Assembly: GCA_030632385.1 (NCBI GenBank)
Contig: DAOVUW010000055.1
Location: 1 to 5,934 of the forward strand
Length of the DNA: 5,934 nucleotides
Source of the DNA: Candidatus Nanohalarchaeota archaeon
Lineage (GTDB): Archaea; EX4484-52
Direction: 5' to 3'
Below are positions 1 through 5,024 of this stretch, in pieces (the stretch's first letter is position 1; each line of letters opens with the position of its first letter). The position numbers and the translations under genes are program-made. The notes under the pieces are model-generated. The model had not been told where the DNA came from and made no database searches. It saw nothing but the letters and a program-made list of their open reading frames with translations.

Positions 1-13
1 ATAATAGATTGGT

Positions 14-508
14 ATGTTTATAAAACATTCGATTGTTTATTGCGTTGAGTATATGATTCAAGGTTATAACTATGGTCCAGAGGACCCTGTAAGTGGAAGT
101 GTATCAACATATTATTTTAATGAGATAAATCACGAAACCGCATTTAATTACTTCCCCAAAAACGACCCTGGAGTGTCATTAAACACTGAAGGGGATTATA
201 CATTCTATTTTTATGTTTACGAATGTGCAGTTATTGAACAGAAATACGGAGAAAAATGTGTTGAGGTTCCAAAAGAGGATGTGATGGATGAAATTGAATC
301 ATTTAAAAATATAAAAAAGGTTTTGACTTACGAAAGTGAAATTTCTCCAGAATGTGAATCCAGCAAGGACTGTGATGAATTATGTGAAGGGTGTATTGAA
401 GGAAAACAAGTATGTGAAGTCGGGAAAAAAGTTTGCATAGAATGTATTTTTGATGCCATGTGTGAAAAAGACTACAAATGTGATGACCATAAATGTGTAA
501 AGAGATAA
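14..508 (+). CDS. Cysteine-rich, probably extracellular protein; N-terminus uncertain
   Basis: I do not recognise this protein. Residues 28-90 are rich in Tyr, Phe and Thr, with an alternating stretch (GDYTFYFYVYEC, 60-71) that resembles a strand of an extracellular beta-sandwich domain; this is inference. Residues 114-161 hold ten cysteines (114, 120, 124, 127, 134, 141, 144, 150, 156, 161) in a charged, glycine-poor background, suggesting a disulfide-linked or metal-binding tail. C71 and C82 could form another pair. No signal peptide or membrane segment is visible at the N-terminus, which is odd for such a protein. An in-frame TAG lies at 5-7, so the frame cannot extend further left. Another frame is open from base 1 to a TGA at 46-48, so the gene may be the 3' part of a longer surface protein broken by a frameshift. 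Met14 is an alternative start. The gene is followed by the structured element at 536-691. Confidence 0.6.
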   Translation: MFIKHSIVYCVEYMIQGYNYGPEDPVSGSVSTYYFNEINHETAFNYFPKNDPGVSLNTEGDYTFYFYVYECAVIEQKYGEKCVEVPKEDVMDEIESFKNIKKVLTYESEISPECESSKDCDELCEGCIEGKQVCEVGKKVCIECIFDAMCEKDYKCDDHKCVKR

Positions 509-535
509 CAAAAATTCTCTATTGAAATTATTTAT

Positions 536-691
536 TCCGGCGGGCTACGGCAGACTTTCTCAGCCTTTCGGGCTTCGAACTTTTTCTTTCAGAAAAAGGA
601 ATATAACAGGCAACTTTACGGTTCCAGCTACTGCGTAGCTTACACCCAAATTCGCCCACGCCAAACCTCTCTCAACCCTTGAGTTATATCC
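536..691. other. GC-rich, hairpin-rich intergenic element (candidate structured RNA or dispersed repeat)
   Basis: This fills most of the 243-base gap between the genes ending at 508 and 752. Bases 541-660 are about 48% G+C (58 of 120), clearly above the surrounding AT-rich DNA. It contains several perfect inverted repeats: AGCC/GGCT at 562-574 with a 5-base loop, CTTTTTC/GAAAAAG at 580-598 with a 5-base loop, AGCTAC/GTAGCT at 626-640 with a 3-base loop, and CTCAA/TTGAG at 671-683 with a 3-base loop. GGAATATAAC (598-607) also pairs with GTTATATCC (683-691) apart from one bulged A, which would close a domain over the inner hairpin at 626-640. No frame stays open across it with a convincing protein. 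I looked for RNase P, SRP and C/D-box signatures and found none that hold. The strand is undecided. It could be a non-coding RNA or a copy of a genomic repeat. Confidence 0.45.
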
Positions 692-706
692 AACCAATTT
701 AATCCC

Positions 707-715
707 AAAAAAAAA
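707..715 (-). terminator. Oligo-T terminator candidate after the shikimate-kinase-like gene
   Basis: Nine consecutive A on the plus strand give T9 on the minus strand, 36 bases past the stop codon of the minus-strand kinase gene. Archaeal RNA polymerase terminates at oligo-T tracts without needing a hairpin. The tract lies between the kinase gene and the GC-rich element, so the element is probably not simply the 3' untranslated region of the kinase transcript. Confidence 0.5.
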
Positions 716-751
716 TAATAACATTCAATCTCTCAAACACACAACCCATTA

Positions 752-1261
752 TCAATCTCCACGCACCAAACATTCTCGAACAACAATATTCACAATACTT
801 TCCGGATTTGAATAATTGCGCATTTTTATTGTAACATCAGCATATTCTTCATACACCCTTTTTCTTTCATTAAAAAGAACTTCAAAGCCTTTATTTTTTA
901 ACCCAACAATTCCTCTCCTTTCATGATTTTTGACCCTCTTATTTATATTTTCAAATGAATCCTCTAAATATACAACAAAAGATTTTTCTTTAAGAAATTT
1001 CATCGCAGACTTTGAATAAACAATGCTTCCTCCCGGGGATATCACGCTATTTGTTATATCTGCTAAATCCATTATTGTTTTTGTTTCTATCTTCAAAAAA
1101 TAACGCTCTCCAAATTTATCTATTATTTGCTGAAGTTTTAGATTAGTATTTTTTTCAATCAACTCATCAACATCAATAAAATCATAATTTAGTTTTTTTG
1201 CTACTTTTTTCCCTATAAAACTTTTCCCGACACCAGCCATGCCAATTAGAGTTATATTCAT
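752..1261 (-). CDS. Shikimate-kinase-like P-loop kinase (AroK-type fold), substrate uncertain
   Basis: This 169-residue cytoplasmic protein has the length and motif order of AroK-type shikimate kinases, which phosphorylate shikimate with ATP in the chorismate pathway. Walker A is GMAGVGKS (7-14). The acidic substrate motif is DVDELIE (30-36), the glycine motif is SPGGSIVYS (75-83), the lid is ERRGIVGL (114-121), and NERKRVYEEYAD (131-142) is the conserved C-terminal arginine/tyrosine motif. One key position differs: the family's GExxFRxxE reads GERYFLKIE here (51-59), so the arginine that contacts shikimate is replaced by L56. From memory, FLxIE together with GGSxVYSxxAM marks a shikimate-kinase-like subfamily of unclear substrate. 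Archaea usually use an unrelated GHMP-type shikimate kinase, so this gene was either transferred or does another job. No other chorismate gene is nearby. A TATA-like box sits just upstream, giving an almost leaderless message. Confidence 0.85.
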   Translation of the reverse strand: MNITLIGMAGVGKSFIGKKVAKKLNYDFIDVDELIEKNTNLKLQQIIDKFGERYFLKIETKTIMDLADITNSVISPGGSIVYSKSAMKFLKEKSFVVYLEDSFENINKRVKNHERRGIVGLKNKGFEVLFNERKRVYEEYADVTIKMRNYSNPESIVNIVVRECLVRGD

Positions 1262-1283
1262 ACATTCTATAATGTAGAGTCTT

Positions 1284-1300
1284 TTAATAAATATTTCTAA
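1284..1300 (-). promoter_or_regulatory. TATA/BRE-like promoter of the shikimate-kinase-like gene
   Basis: On the minus strand this reads TTAGAAATATTTATTAA. That is an A-rich BRE-like stretch followed by a TATA-like core centred near 1290, about 27-29 bases upstream of the ATG at 1261. The expected transcription start therefore falls within a few bases of the start codon. Confidence 0.45.
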
Positions 1301-1348
1301 AAATGCGCAATTGTAAATCCAAAAAGCAATTACTTAAAATATATTAAG

Positions 1349-1430
1349 CGTCAGGAGAGGGATTTGAACCCCCGTGGGAAAACCCACTGGTTTTCAAGAC
1401 CAGCGCACTACCAGGCTATGCGATCCTGAC
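1349..1430 (-). tRNA. tRNA-Ser (anticodon UGA)
   Basis: The minus strand folds into a complete tRNA. The 7-base-pair acceptor stem pairs GTCAGGA with TCCTGAC. The D-arm is GCAT/GTGC with loop AGCCTGGTA. The anticodon stem CTGGT/ACCAG encloses the loop CTTGAAA, giving anticodon TGA. A long variable arm has the stem TGGG/CCCA with a TTTT loop, and the T-arm is GGGGG-TTCAAAT-CCCTC. The long variable arm and the discriminator G (1349) are serine identity features. There is no intron at the usual 37/38 site, and CCA is not encoded, so a CCA-adding enzyme must finish the 3' end. It reads UCA and, by wobble, other UCN codons. Its promoter lies in the 38-base gap after the moxR-like gene. Confidence 0.96.
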
Positions 1431-1452
1431 ATAATCTATTTAATAGAATTAA

Positions 1453-1461
1453 TTATAAAAA
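1453..1461 (-). promoter_or_regulatory. TATA box of tRNA-Ser
   Basis: The minus strand reads TTTTTATAA, centred about 27 bases upstream of the tRNA 5' end at 1430. This is the expected position for an archaeal TBP site. The T5 run within it may also serve as a weak terminator for the moxR-like gene, whose stop codon is only 7 bases away. Confidence 0.6.
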
Positions 1462-1468
1462 GCTATAT

Positions 1469-2551
1469 TCAAGGTACAGGAACGATTCTTATTATTTCTT
1501 CCACCATTGTATCTGGGTTGATATTGCTTGCTTTTCCCTCGTAATTCATCAACATACGATGCCTTAAAATGCCTGTTGAAACTTCCCGTACATCTTCAGG
1601 AATTACATAGGAACGATTGTGCGTAAAGGCAACTGCTTTTGAACCGACAAATAATGCAATGCTTGCTCGCGGAGAAGAACCCCATGCAAGATATTTGGCG
1701 TATTTATAAGGAAACTCTCTTTGAGCTCTTGTTGTCATTATAATATCTACAATATACTGCCTTATGGCAGGAGACAAATATATTTTCTTGACCATTTTTT
1801 GCATTATGACTAAATCTTCCGGGGTTGTAACTTCATGAATTTTAAATTCATCCATTGATTTTACTGTGGAATTGTTTTCAACAAGATATATTTCATCTTC
1901 TTTTGGTGGGTAATCTACTATGATCTTAAATAGAAATCTATCAACCTGTGCTTCAGGCAAAGGAAAAGTACCTCCTTGCTCAACAGGATTTTCAGTTGCA
2001 AGCACTAAAAATGGTTTTGGAAGCTGGAATGTTTTTCTTCCGATTGTAACCTGTCTCTCCTGCATCAACTCAAGCATAGCACTCTGCACTTTCGGAGGCG
2101 CCCTATTAATTTCATCTGCAAGAAGAAAATTTGCAAAACAAGGACCTTTTACAGTATAAAATCCTTTTTCCGGACTATATGCTGTCAAACCTACAACATC
2201 TGCCGGAAGCAGGTCGGGAGTAAATTGTATTCTCTTAAATATTGCATTTCTTACAGTCAATGCGAATGAATTAATCAATAGTGTTTTAGCAGCTCCTGGA
2301 GCACCTTCTAAAAGTACATGACCATTTGCTAAAATTGCACGCATAATATAATCAATTGTCCCTTCTTGTCCAATAATTGTTTTATGCACTTCTTTTTTTG
2401 TCTGAGTCACTTTTTTATTAAAGTACTTAATATAAGTAGTATACTCCTCTAGCATTTTGCCAGTAACATTAGTATCTGTAATAGACGGAAAATTTATAGC
2501 ATCCTCTATCTCAAAAGGTGGCGCTTCAAAAAGTTGACTTGCTGTCGTCAT
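1469..2551 (-). CDS. MoxR-family AAA+ ATPase
   Basis: This 360-residue protein is an AAA+ ATPase of the MoxR branch, whose members act as chaperone-like remodelers, typically with von Willebrand A-domain partners, in assembling or activating metal enzymes and surface complexes. Walker A is GAPGAAKT (83-90); alanine before the lysine is normal in MoxR proteins. Walker B is LLADEINRAPP (143-153). Sensor 1 is LATENP (184-189), with MoxR hallmarks GGTFPLPEAQVDRF (193-206, arginine finger R205) and sensor 2 GSSPRAS (291-297, R295). About 55 residues precede the usual MoxR start and hold acidic and Lys-rich segments with no membrane span. All catalytic residues are present, so it should hydrolyse ATP. 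The usual DUF58 and vWA partner genes are not next to it: tRNA-Ser follows and a possible gene relic precedes. The ATG at 2551 lies 27 bases from a TATA box centre, supporting this start. Confidence 0.95.
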   Translation of the reverse strand: MTTASQLFEAPPFEIEDAINFPSITDTNVTGKMLEEYTTYIKYFNKKVTQTKKEVHKTIIGQEGTIDYIMRAILANGHVLLEGAPGAAKTLLINSFALTVRNAIFKRIQFTPDLLPADVVGLTAYSPEKGFYTVKGPCFANFLLADEINRAPPKVQSAMLELMQERQVTIGRKTFQLPKPFLVLATENPVEQGGTFPLPEAQVDRFLFKIIVDYPPKEDEIYLVENNSTVKSMDEFKIHEVTTPEDLVIMQKMVKKIYLSPAIRQYIVDIIMTTRAQREFPYKYAKYLAWGSSPRASIALFVGSKAVAFTHNRSYVIPEDVREVSTGILRHRMLMNYEGKASNINPDTMVEEIIRIVPVP

Positions 2552-2573
2552 ATCTTATAATATATATTAATGT

Positions 2574-2582
2574 TTATATATA
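2574..2582 (-). promoter_or_regulatory. TATA box of the moxR-like gene
   Basis: The minus strand reads TATATATAA, centred about 27 bases upstream of the ATG at 2551. This predicts a leaderless transcript. A second AT run at 2553-2566 is too close to the start codon to be the TBP site. Confidence 0.5.
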
Positions 2583-2596
2583 TTGAGTATATTTGA

Positions 2597-2719
2597 TTAT
2601 CTCACAGCAGAAAAAAATGCCGACTGTGTTTTGTAAGACTTCCCGTATATATCATAAAAAAGCCTTTCAGTAATATTTTTCAATGTTAAATGAAATTCAA
2701 GCCCTGGTGCTTTGGTTAG
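2597..2719 (-). pseudogene. Possible remnant of a protein C-terminus
   Basis: The gap between the moxR-like gene and the gene at 2759 holds a 40-codon minus-strand frame ending in TAA at 2597-2599. Its translation has a balanced, protein-like composition (for example LTKAPGLEFHLTLKNITERL and ending TQSAFFSAVR). It is not the Ile/Lys/Asn-rich text expected from random AT-rich DNA. No ATG or GTG start precedes it. The frame runs back only to a stop within the next gene, and the TATA box at 2725-2732 sits against its upstream edge. It may be the tail of a gene whose 5' part was lost or replaced. I do not recognise the family, and an open stretch of this length can occur by chance. Confidence 0.25.
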
Positions 2720-2732
2720 AAAAGTTTTTATA
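2719..2732 (+). promoter_or_regulatory. BRE/TATA promoter of the small membrane protein gene
   Basis: The sequence GAAAAGTTTTTATA is an A-rich BRE-like element followed by the TATA core TTTTTATA (2725-2732). The core is centred 30 bases before the ATG at 2759 but only about 6 before the ATG at 2735. The expected transcription start near 2754 excludes the upstream ATG and supports 2759 as the true start codon. Confidence 0.6.
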
Positions 2733-2758
2733 ATATGCCAAACAATAATAATATTAGT

Positions 2759-3091
2759 ATGAAAAGATATATTTTAATTGGTATAATTGTTGTTGTTGTA
2801 ATGATTGGTTTATGTTATTTTCTTTTAAATCAACAACAAAATAATCAAGAAGATATTGATGTTGCTGAGGACAGGATATGCATAACTGAACCCGGTAAAG
2901 CATATTATCCTCCGAAAGAAAAATGCTGCAATGAATTAAAATCTATTTTTGGTCCTGATGTTTCCCCAGAAGAATGTAAATTATTAACAGAACATGGTGG
3001 TGGTGCACCAATTTGTGCTCTATGTGGAAATGGTATCTGTGAATCAAAATATGGTGAAAATAAATGCAGTTGTCCTGAAGATTGTAAATAA
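2759..3091 (+). CDS. Small membrane-anchored, cysteine-rich protein with CGNGICE-type motif
   Basis: This 110-residue protein opens with MKRY, then a hydrophobic segment (about 4-23, ILIGIIVVVVMIGL core) that is a signal anchor or uncleaved signal peptide. A Gln/Asn/Asp-rich linker follows (24-36). The outside portion has ten cysteines (41, 56, 57, 73, 86, 89, 94, 103, 105, 109). It ends in CGNGICES-KYGEN-KCSCPEDC (89-109), a short Cys-rich motif of the CGNGxCE...CPxDC kind that recurs at the ends of archaeal and bacterial surface proteins. The function is unknown; a disulfide-stabilised or metal-binding surface module is inferred. I chose the ATG at 2759 because of the TATA position; an in-frame ATG at 2735 would add eight residues (MPNNNNIS). 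No partner gene is adjacent: the next gene converges on it. Confidence 0.8.
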   Translation: MKRYILIGIIVVVVMIGLCYFLLNQQQNNQEDIDVAEDRICITEPGKAYYPPKEKCCNELKSIFGPDVSPEECKLLTEHGGGAPICALCGNGICESKYGENKCSCPEDCK

Positions 3092-3109
3092 ATTTCTCTG
3101 CCTTTACTC

Positions 3110-3115
3110 AAAAAA
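3110..3115 (-). terminator. Short oligo-T terminator candidate for the LOG-pyrF operon
   Basis: T6 on the minus strand lies 83 bases past the stop of the last gene of the minus-strand operon. The 107-base gap between the two convergent genes contains no stronger T-tract on this strand, and nothing comparable for the plus-strand gene. Confidence 0.3.
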
Positions 3116-3198
3116 CATACTTTGTCCCAACTTTGATATTTATGTGAGTTAAAGTTCTTAGTTTCGTTAATATGAGACAACAATTCTTAGAATCCTTC

Positions 3199-3597
3199 TT
3201 AATCATCAACTTTATTTTTCAACCCATCTACAACAAAACAAGCATTGTAGACCACATCAATATTATTGCTTTTACAAAAAATAATGGCTTTTTCTGATTC
3301 TGAACCAGGCTGCATCCAGACTTTATTTATTTTGAGGTTTTTGCATTCTTCCACAATGTGTTCTGTAATTTTTGGAGAAACAACAGTTATGACTACATCT
3401 GGTTTTTTTGGCAATGATTTTAAATCAGGGTAGCAAGCATCTCCATTTATTTGCATGTATTTTGGATTTATGGAATAAACACAGAAACCGGATGATTTCA
3501 AGGAGTTATATATTTTCCAACCCCATTTTTCTGAATTAGAAGAAACACCCACAATTGCAATGAGATTTTTTTTATTGAAGAATTCTTTTGTTTCCAT
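3199..3597 (-). CDS. CoA-binding-domain protein (CoA_binding_2, YccU-like)
   Basis: This 132-residue single-domain Rossmann protein matches the stand-alone CoA_binding_2 family (PF13380). Recognisable features are the first strand and turn IAIVGVSSNSEKWGWKIYNS (13-32), the strand and turn VYSINPKY (40-47), ACYPDLKSLPKKPDVVITVV (54-73), and KVWMQPGSESEKAI (92-105), all in the family order. The cysteine near the C-terminal strand (NACFVVDG) is also typical. These proteins bind CoA or an acyl-CoA-like ligand, and their cellular role is not established. It is the third gene of the minus-strand operon, 14 bases after the pyrF stop, with TTGAT six bases before the ATG as a weak ribosome binding site. 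Its link to pyrimidine synthesis is by position only. The length is normal for the family and nothing appears missing. Confidence 0.9.
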   Translation of the reverse strand: METKEFFNKKNLIAIVGVSSNSEKWGWKIYNSLKSSGFCVYSINPKYMQINGDACYPDLKSLPKKPDVVITVVSPKITEHIVEECKNLKINKVWMQPGSESEKAIIFCKSNNIDVVYNACFVVDGLKNKVDD

Positions 3598-3611
3598 TGT
3601 ATTATCAATTA

Positions 3612-4361
3612 CTAAAGCGCTCCTTCTATATCTTTGAGAATTTCATAAGCTGTTTCTTTCCTGCTCTTAGCATTTGTAATTGCCCTCCCAATGACCAATA
3701 TTGATGAGCCTGCTTTAACAGCGCCCGACGGGCTTGACACTCTTTTCTGGTCTGCTCCTGCTGAGGTGGAAACACCTTTTATTCCGGGAGTCACAAACAT
3801 GAATTCATCGTCAAAATGTGGCTTCAAATAATCGATGTCGTTTGCAGAACAGACGATTCCATCGAGTCCTGACTGCTGAGCCATTTTTGCCAGATGAAGC
3901 ACATATTCGGTCAAAGGTTTTTCAATCAATAATTCATTCTTTAAAATAACTTCGTCTATGCATGTCAGAAGTGTTACGCCGATAATTTTTGGTTTTTTTA
4001 TGCTATGTTTTTCTGCTATTCTTTTTGCTCCTTCTACCGCTGCCCTCATCATCTCTTTCCCGCCAAGACAATGGACATTGAACATATAGACTCCAAGTTC
4101 AGTTGCGGCAGAGGCAGCTCCTTTAACTGTATTTGGAATGTCGTGATATTTTAAATCCAGAAAAATGTTTGCATTGTGCTTCTGAACGGTTTTTATGGAT
4201 TCGATTCCAAGACGCGTAAATGTTTCCTTCCCGATTTTAAAAAATCCAACAAATGGACTTAATTCAATTACTGTCTCTTCTAATTCTGCCATTGTTTTGA
4301 TGTTGTCTAAAACAAAGCATATTTTAGAGCGCGCCTGCTCTTCTTTTTGAGTTAGATTCAT
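3612..4361 (-). CDS. pyrF: Orotidine-5'-phosphate decarboxylase (PyrF)
   Basis: It catalyses the last step of UMP synthesis, OMP to UMP plus CO2, in the cytoplasm. The protein is 249 residues from the chosen ATG. The catalytic array FLDLKYHDIPNTV (67-79) supplies D69, K71 and D74. CFVLDN (15-20) gives the N-terminal aspartate (D19) and FKIGKE (41-46) the lysine (K42) of the active site. TPGIKG (191-196) and the run ending VIGRAIT (223-229, R226) bind the phosphate. The HDIPNT form is the bacterial-type variant rather than the KxADIPxT typical of methanogens, so transfer is possible. A GTG at 4370 overlaps the preceding stop codon as GTGA. I chose the ATG at 4361 because GTGAT, complementary to the archaeal 16S 3' end, lies four bases before it. 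The gene sits between the LOG-like gene and the CoA-binding gene and is translated from their shared message. Confidence 0.96.
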   Translation of the reverse strand: MNLTQKEEQARSKICFVLDNIKTMAELEETVIELSPFVGFFKIGKETFTRLGIESIKTVQKHNANIFLDLKYHDIPNTVKGAASAATELGVYMFNVHCLGGKEMMRAAVEGAKRIAEKHSIKKPKIIGVTLLTCIDEVILKNELLIEKPLTEYVLHLAKMAQQSGLDGIVCSANDIDYLKPHFDDEFMFVTPGIKGVSTSAGADQKRVSSPSGAVKAGSSILVIGRAITNAKSRKETAYEILKDIEGAL

Positions 4362-4365
4362 ATTT

Positions 4366-4370
4366 ATCAC
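4366..4370 (-). promoter_or_regulatory. Ribosome binding site of pyrF (decides the start)
   Basis: The minus strand reads GTGAT then AAAT then ATG. GTGAT matches the core of the archaeal Shine-Dalgarno sequence (GGUGAU) and overlaps the TGA stop of the upstream gene. The spacing supports the ATG at 4361 over the overlapping GTG at 4370. Confidence 0.6.
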
Positions 4371-4930
4371 TTTTTTTCAAGTTCTTTGATTATTTTTTCT
4401 ATTAAATATTTTGGGTTTGAATCATAAATTATTTCTGCATCTGTTTTCTTGTTTGAAGTTTTTATTACCTCTGGAAGAAGCGAAGTAATTCCACCTGTTC
4501 CTCGTAAGACACCTATTGTTTTGCCAATATCATAGAGGATCGTAAATTCATTTAATGTCCCGATTCTGCCACTGACGATAATTCCTGCATCGCAATAGAA
4601 GCAGCTTGAAACATTCCTGTACTTTCTTGCGGCAAAAACATTGTCTGCATAAGGATAATTTTCCGGGACAAATTCAAAGTCGCTGTATCCTTCTGTCGGG
4701 AATCTGTGTTTGTTGATGTGTTCTTCTTTGCATCTTCCCGGGGAAAAAGCAATTGTCTTCCCTCCTATGCTTACCGCTCCTTTTGCTGCTATTTGTGGAA
4801 TCCCGCCGCATCCTCCTGTAATAAGAATACAATTATTTTTTGCAATTGTTTTCCCGAGTTCAAAAACAATGTTGTTTATTTCCTCATTGCATCCTGCTGC
4901 TGAGCCAAAAACTGCGATTTTATATGCCAT
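4367..4930 (-). CDS. LOG/SLOG-superfamily nucleotide-binding protein (TIGR00725-like)
   Basis: This 187-residue Rossmann-like protein belongs to the lysine-decarboxylase-like/LOG superfamily. Landmarks are IAVFGSAAG (5-13), the phosphate loop TGGCGGIPQIAAKGA (38-52), the arginine block FAARKYRNV (99-107, R102, K103, R105), and SGRIGTLNEF (120-129), equivalent to the LOG motif PGGxGTxxE with E128. LOG enzymes hydrolyse nucleoside monophosphates to free base and ribose 5-phosphate; TIGR00725 members are not well characterised. Here the first two residues of the PGG triad are changed (V-S-G), which may alter or weaken catalysis. It is the first gene of an operon whose stop overlaps the pyrF start region, so a role in pyrimidine nucleotide turnover or sensing is a reasonable inference. 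It is divergent from the pyrE-like gene across 94 bases. No Shine-Dalgarno precedes the ATG, and a weak AT-rich box near 4950-4962 would give a leaderless message. Confidence 0.85.
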   Translation of the reverse strand: MAYKIAVFGSAAGCNEEINNIVFELGKTIAKNNCILITGGCGGIPQIAAKGAVSIGGKTIAFSPGRCKEEHINKHRFPTEGYSDFEFVPENYPYADNVFAARKYRNVSSCFYCDAGIIVSGRIGTLNEFTILYDIGKTIGVLRGTGGITSLLPEVIKTSNKKTDAEIIYDSNPKYLIEKIIKELEKK

Positions 4931-4996
4931 ATTTTTCGAGGCAATTATTGAATTATTATTATTTTTGCCTCTTCTCTATTCTCAAATATCGAATAA

Positions 4997-5006
4997 TTTT
5001 TTAAAA
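4997..5006 (+). promoter_or_regulatory. TATA-like box of the tandem pyrE gene
   Basis: TTTTTTAAAA lies about 24 bases upstream of the ATG at 5025, predicting a leaderless transcript. It is in the 94-base divergent region shared with the LOG-pyrF operon, where a regulator could act on both directions. I see no clear operator palindrome there. Confidence 0.4.
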
Positions 5007-5024
5007 ACAAGTCATTAATATTTC

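Noticed and set aside
530..700. RNase P RNA, SRP RNA or C/D-box RNA at the GC-rich element
   Set aside because: GAGAAAGTC on the minus strand recalls the RNase P core but the rest of the core is absent. There is no SRP domain IV loop, and no paired C and D boxes.
1920..2159. Plus-strand open frame inside the moxR-like gene
   Set aside because: It lies antisense to the conserved AAA+ core and its translation has no domain-like features.
1469..2551. Walker A motif GAPGAAKT read as a damaged P-loop
   Set aside because: Alanine before the lysine is usual in MoxR proteins (GxPGxAKT), so this is not a missing residue.
2905..3183. Minus-strand open frame over the small cysteine-rich gene
   Set aside because: It is antisense to the signal-anchor and CGNGICE gene, which has a clear promoter, and its own translation is not protein-like.
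4552..5018. Open frames on both strands overlapping the LOG-like gene
   Set aside because: They are other-frame readings of a gene with strong family motifs; none has a promoter or recognisable domain.
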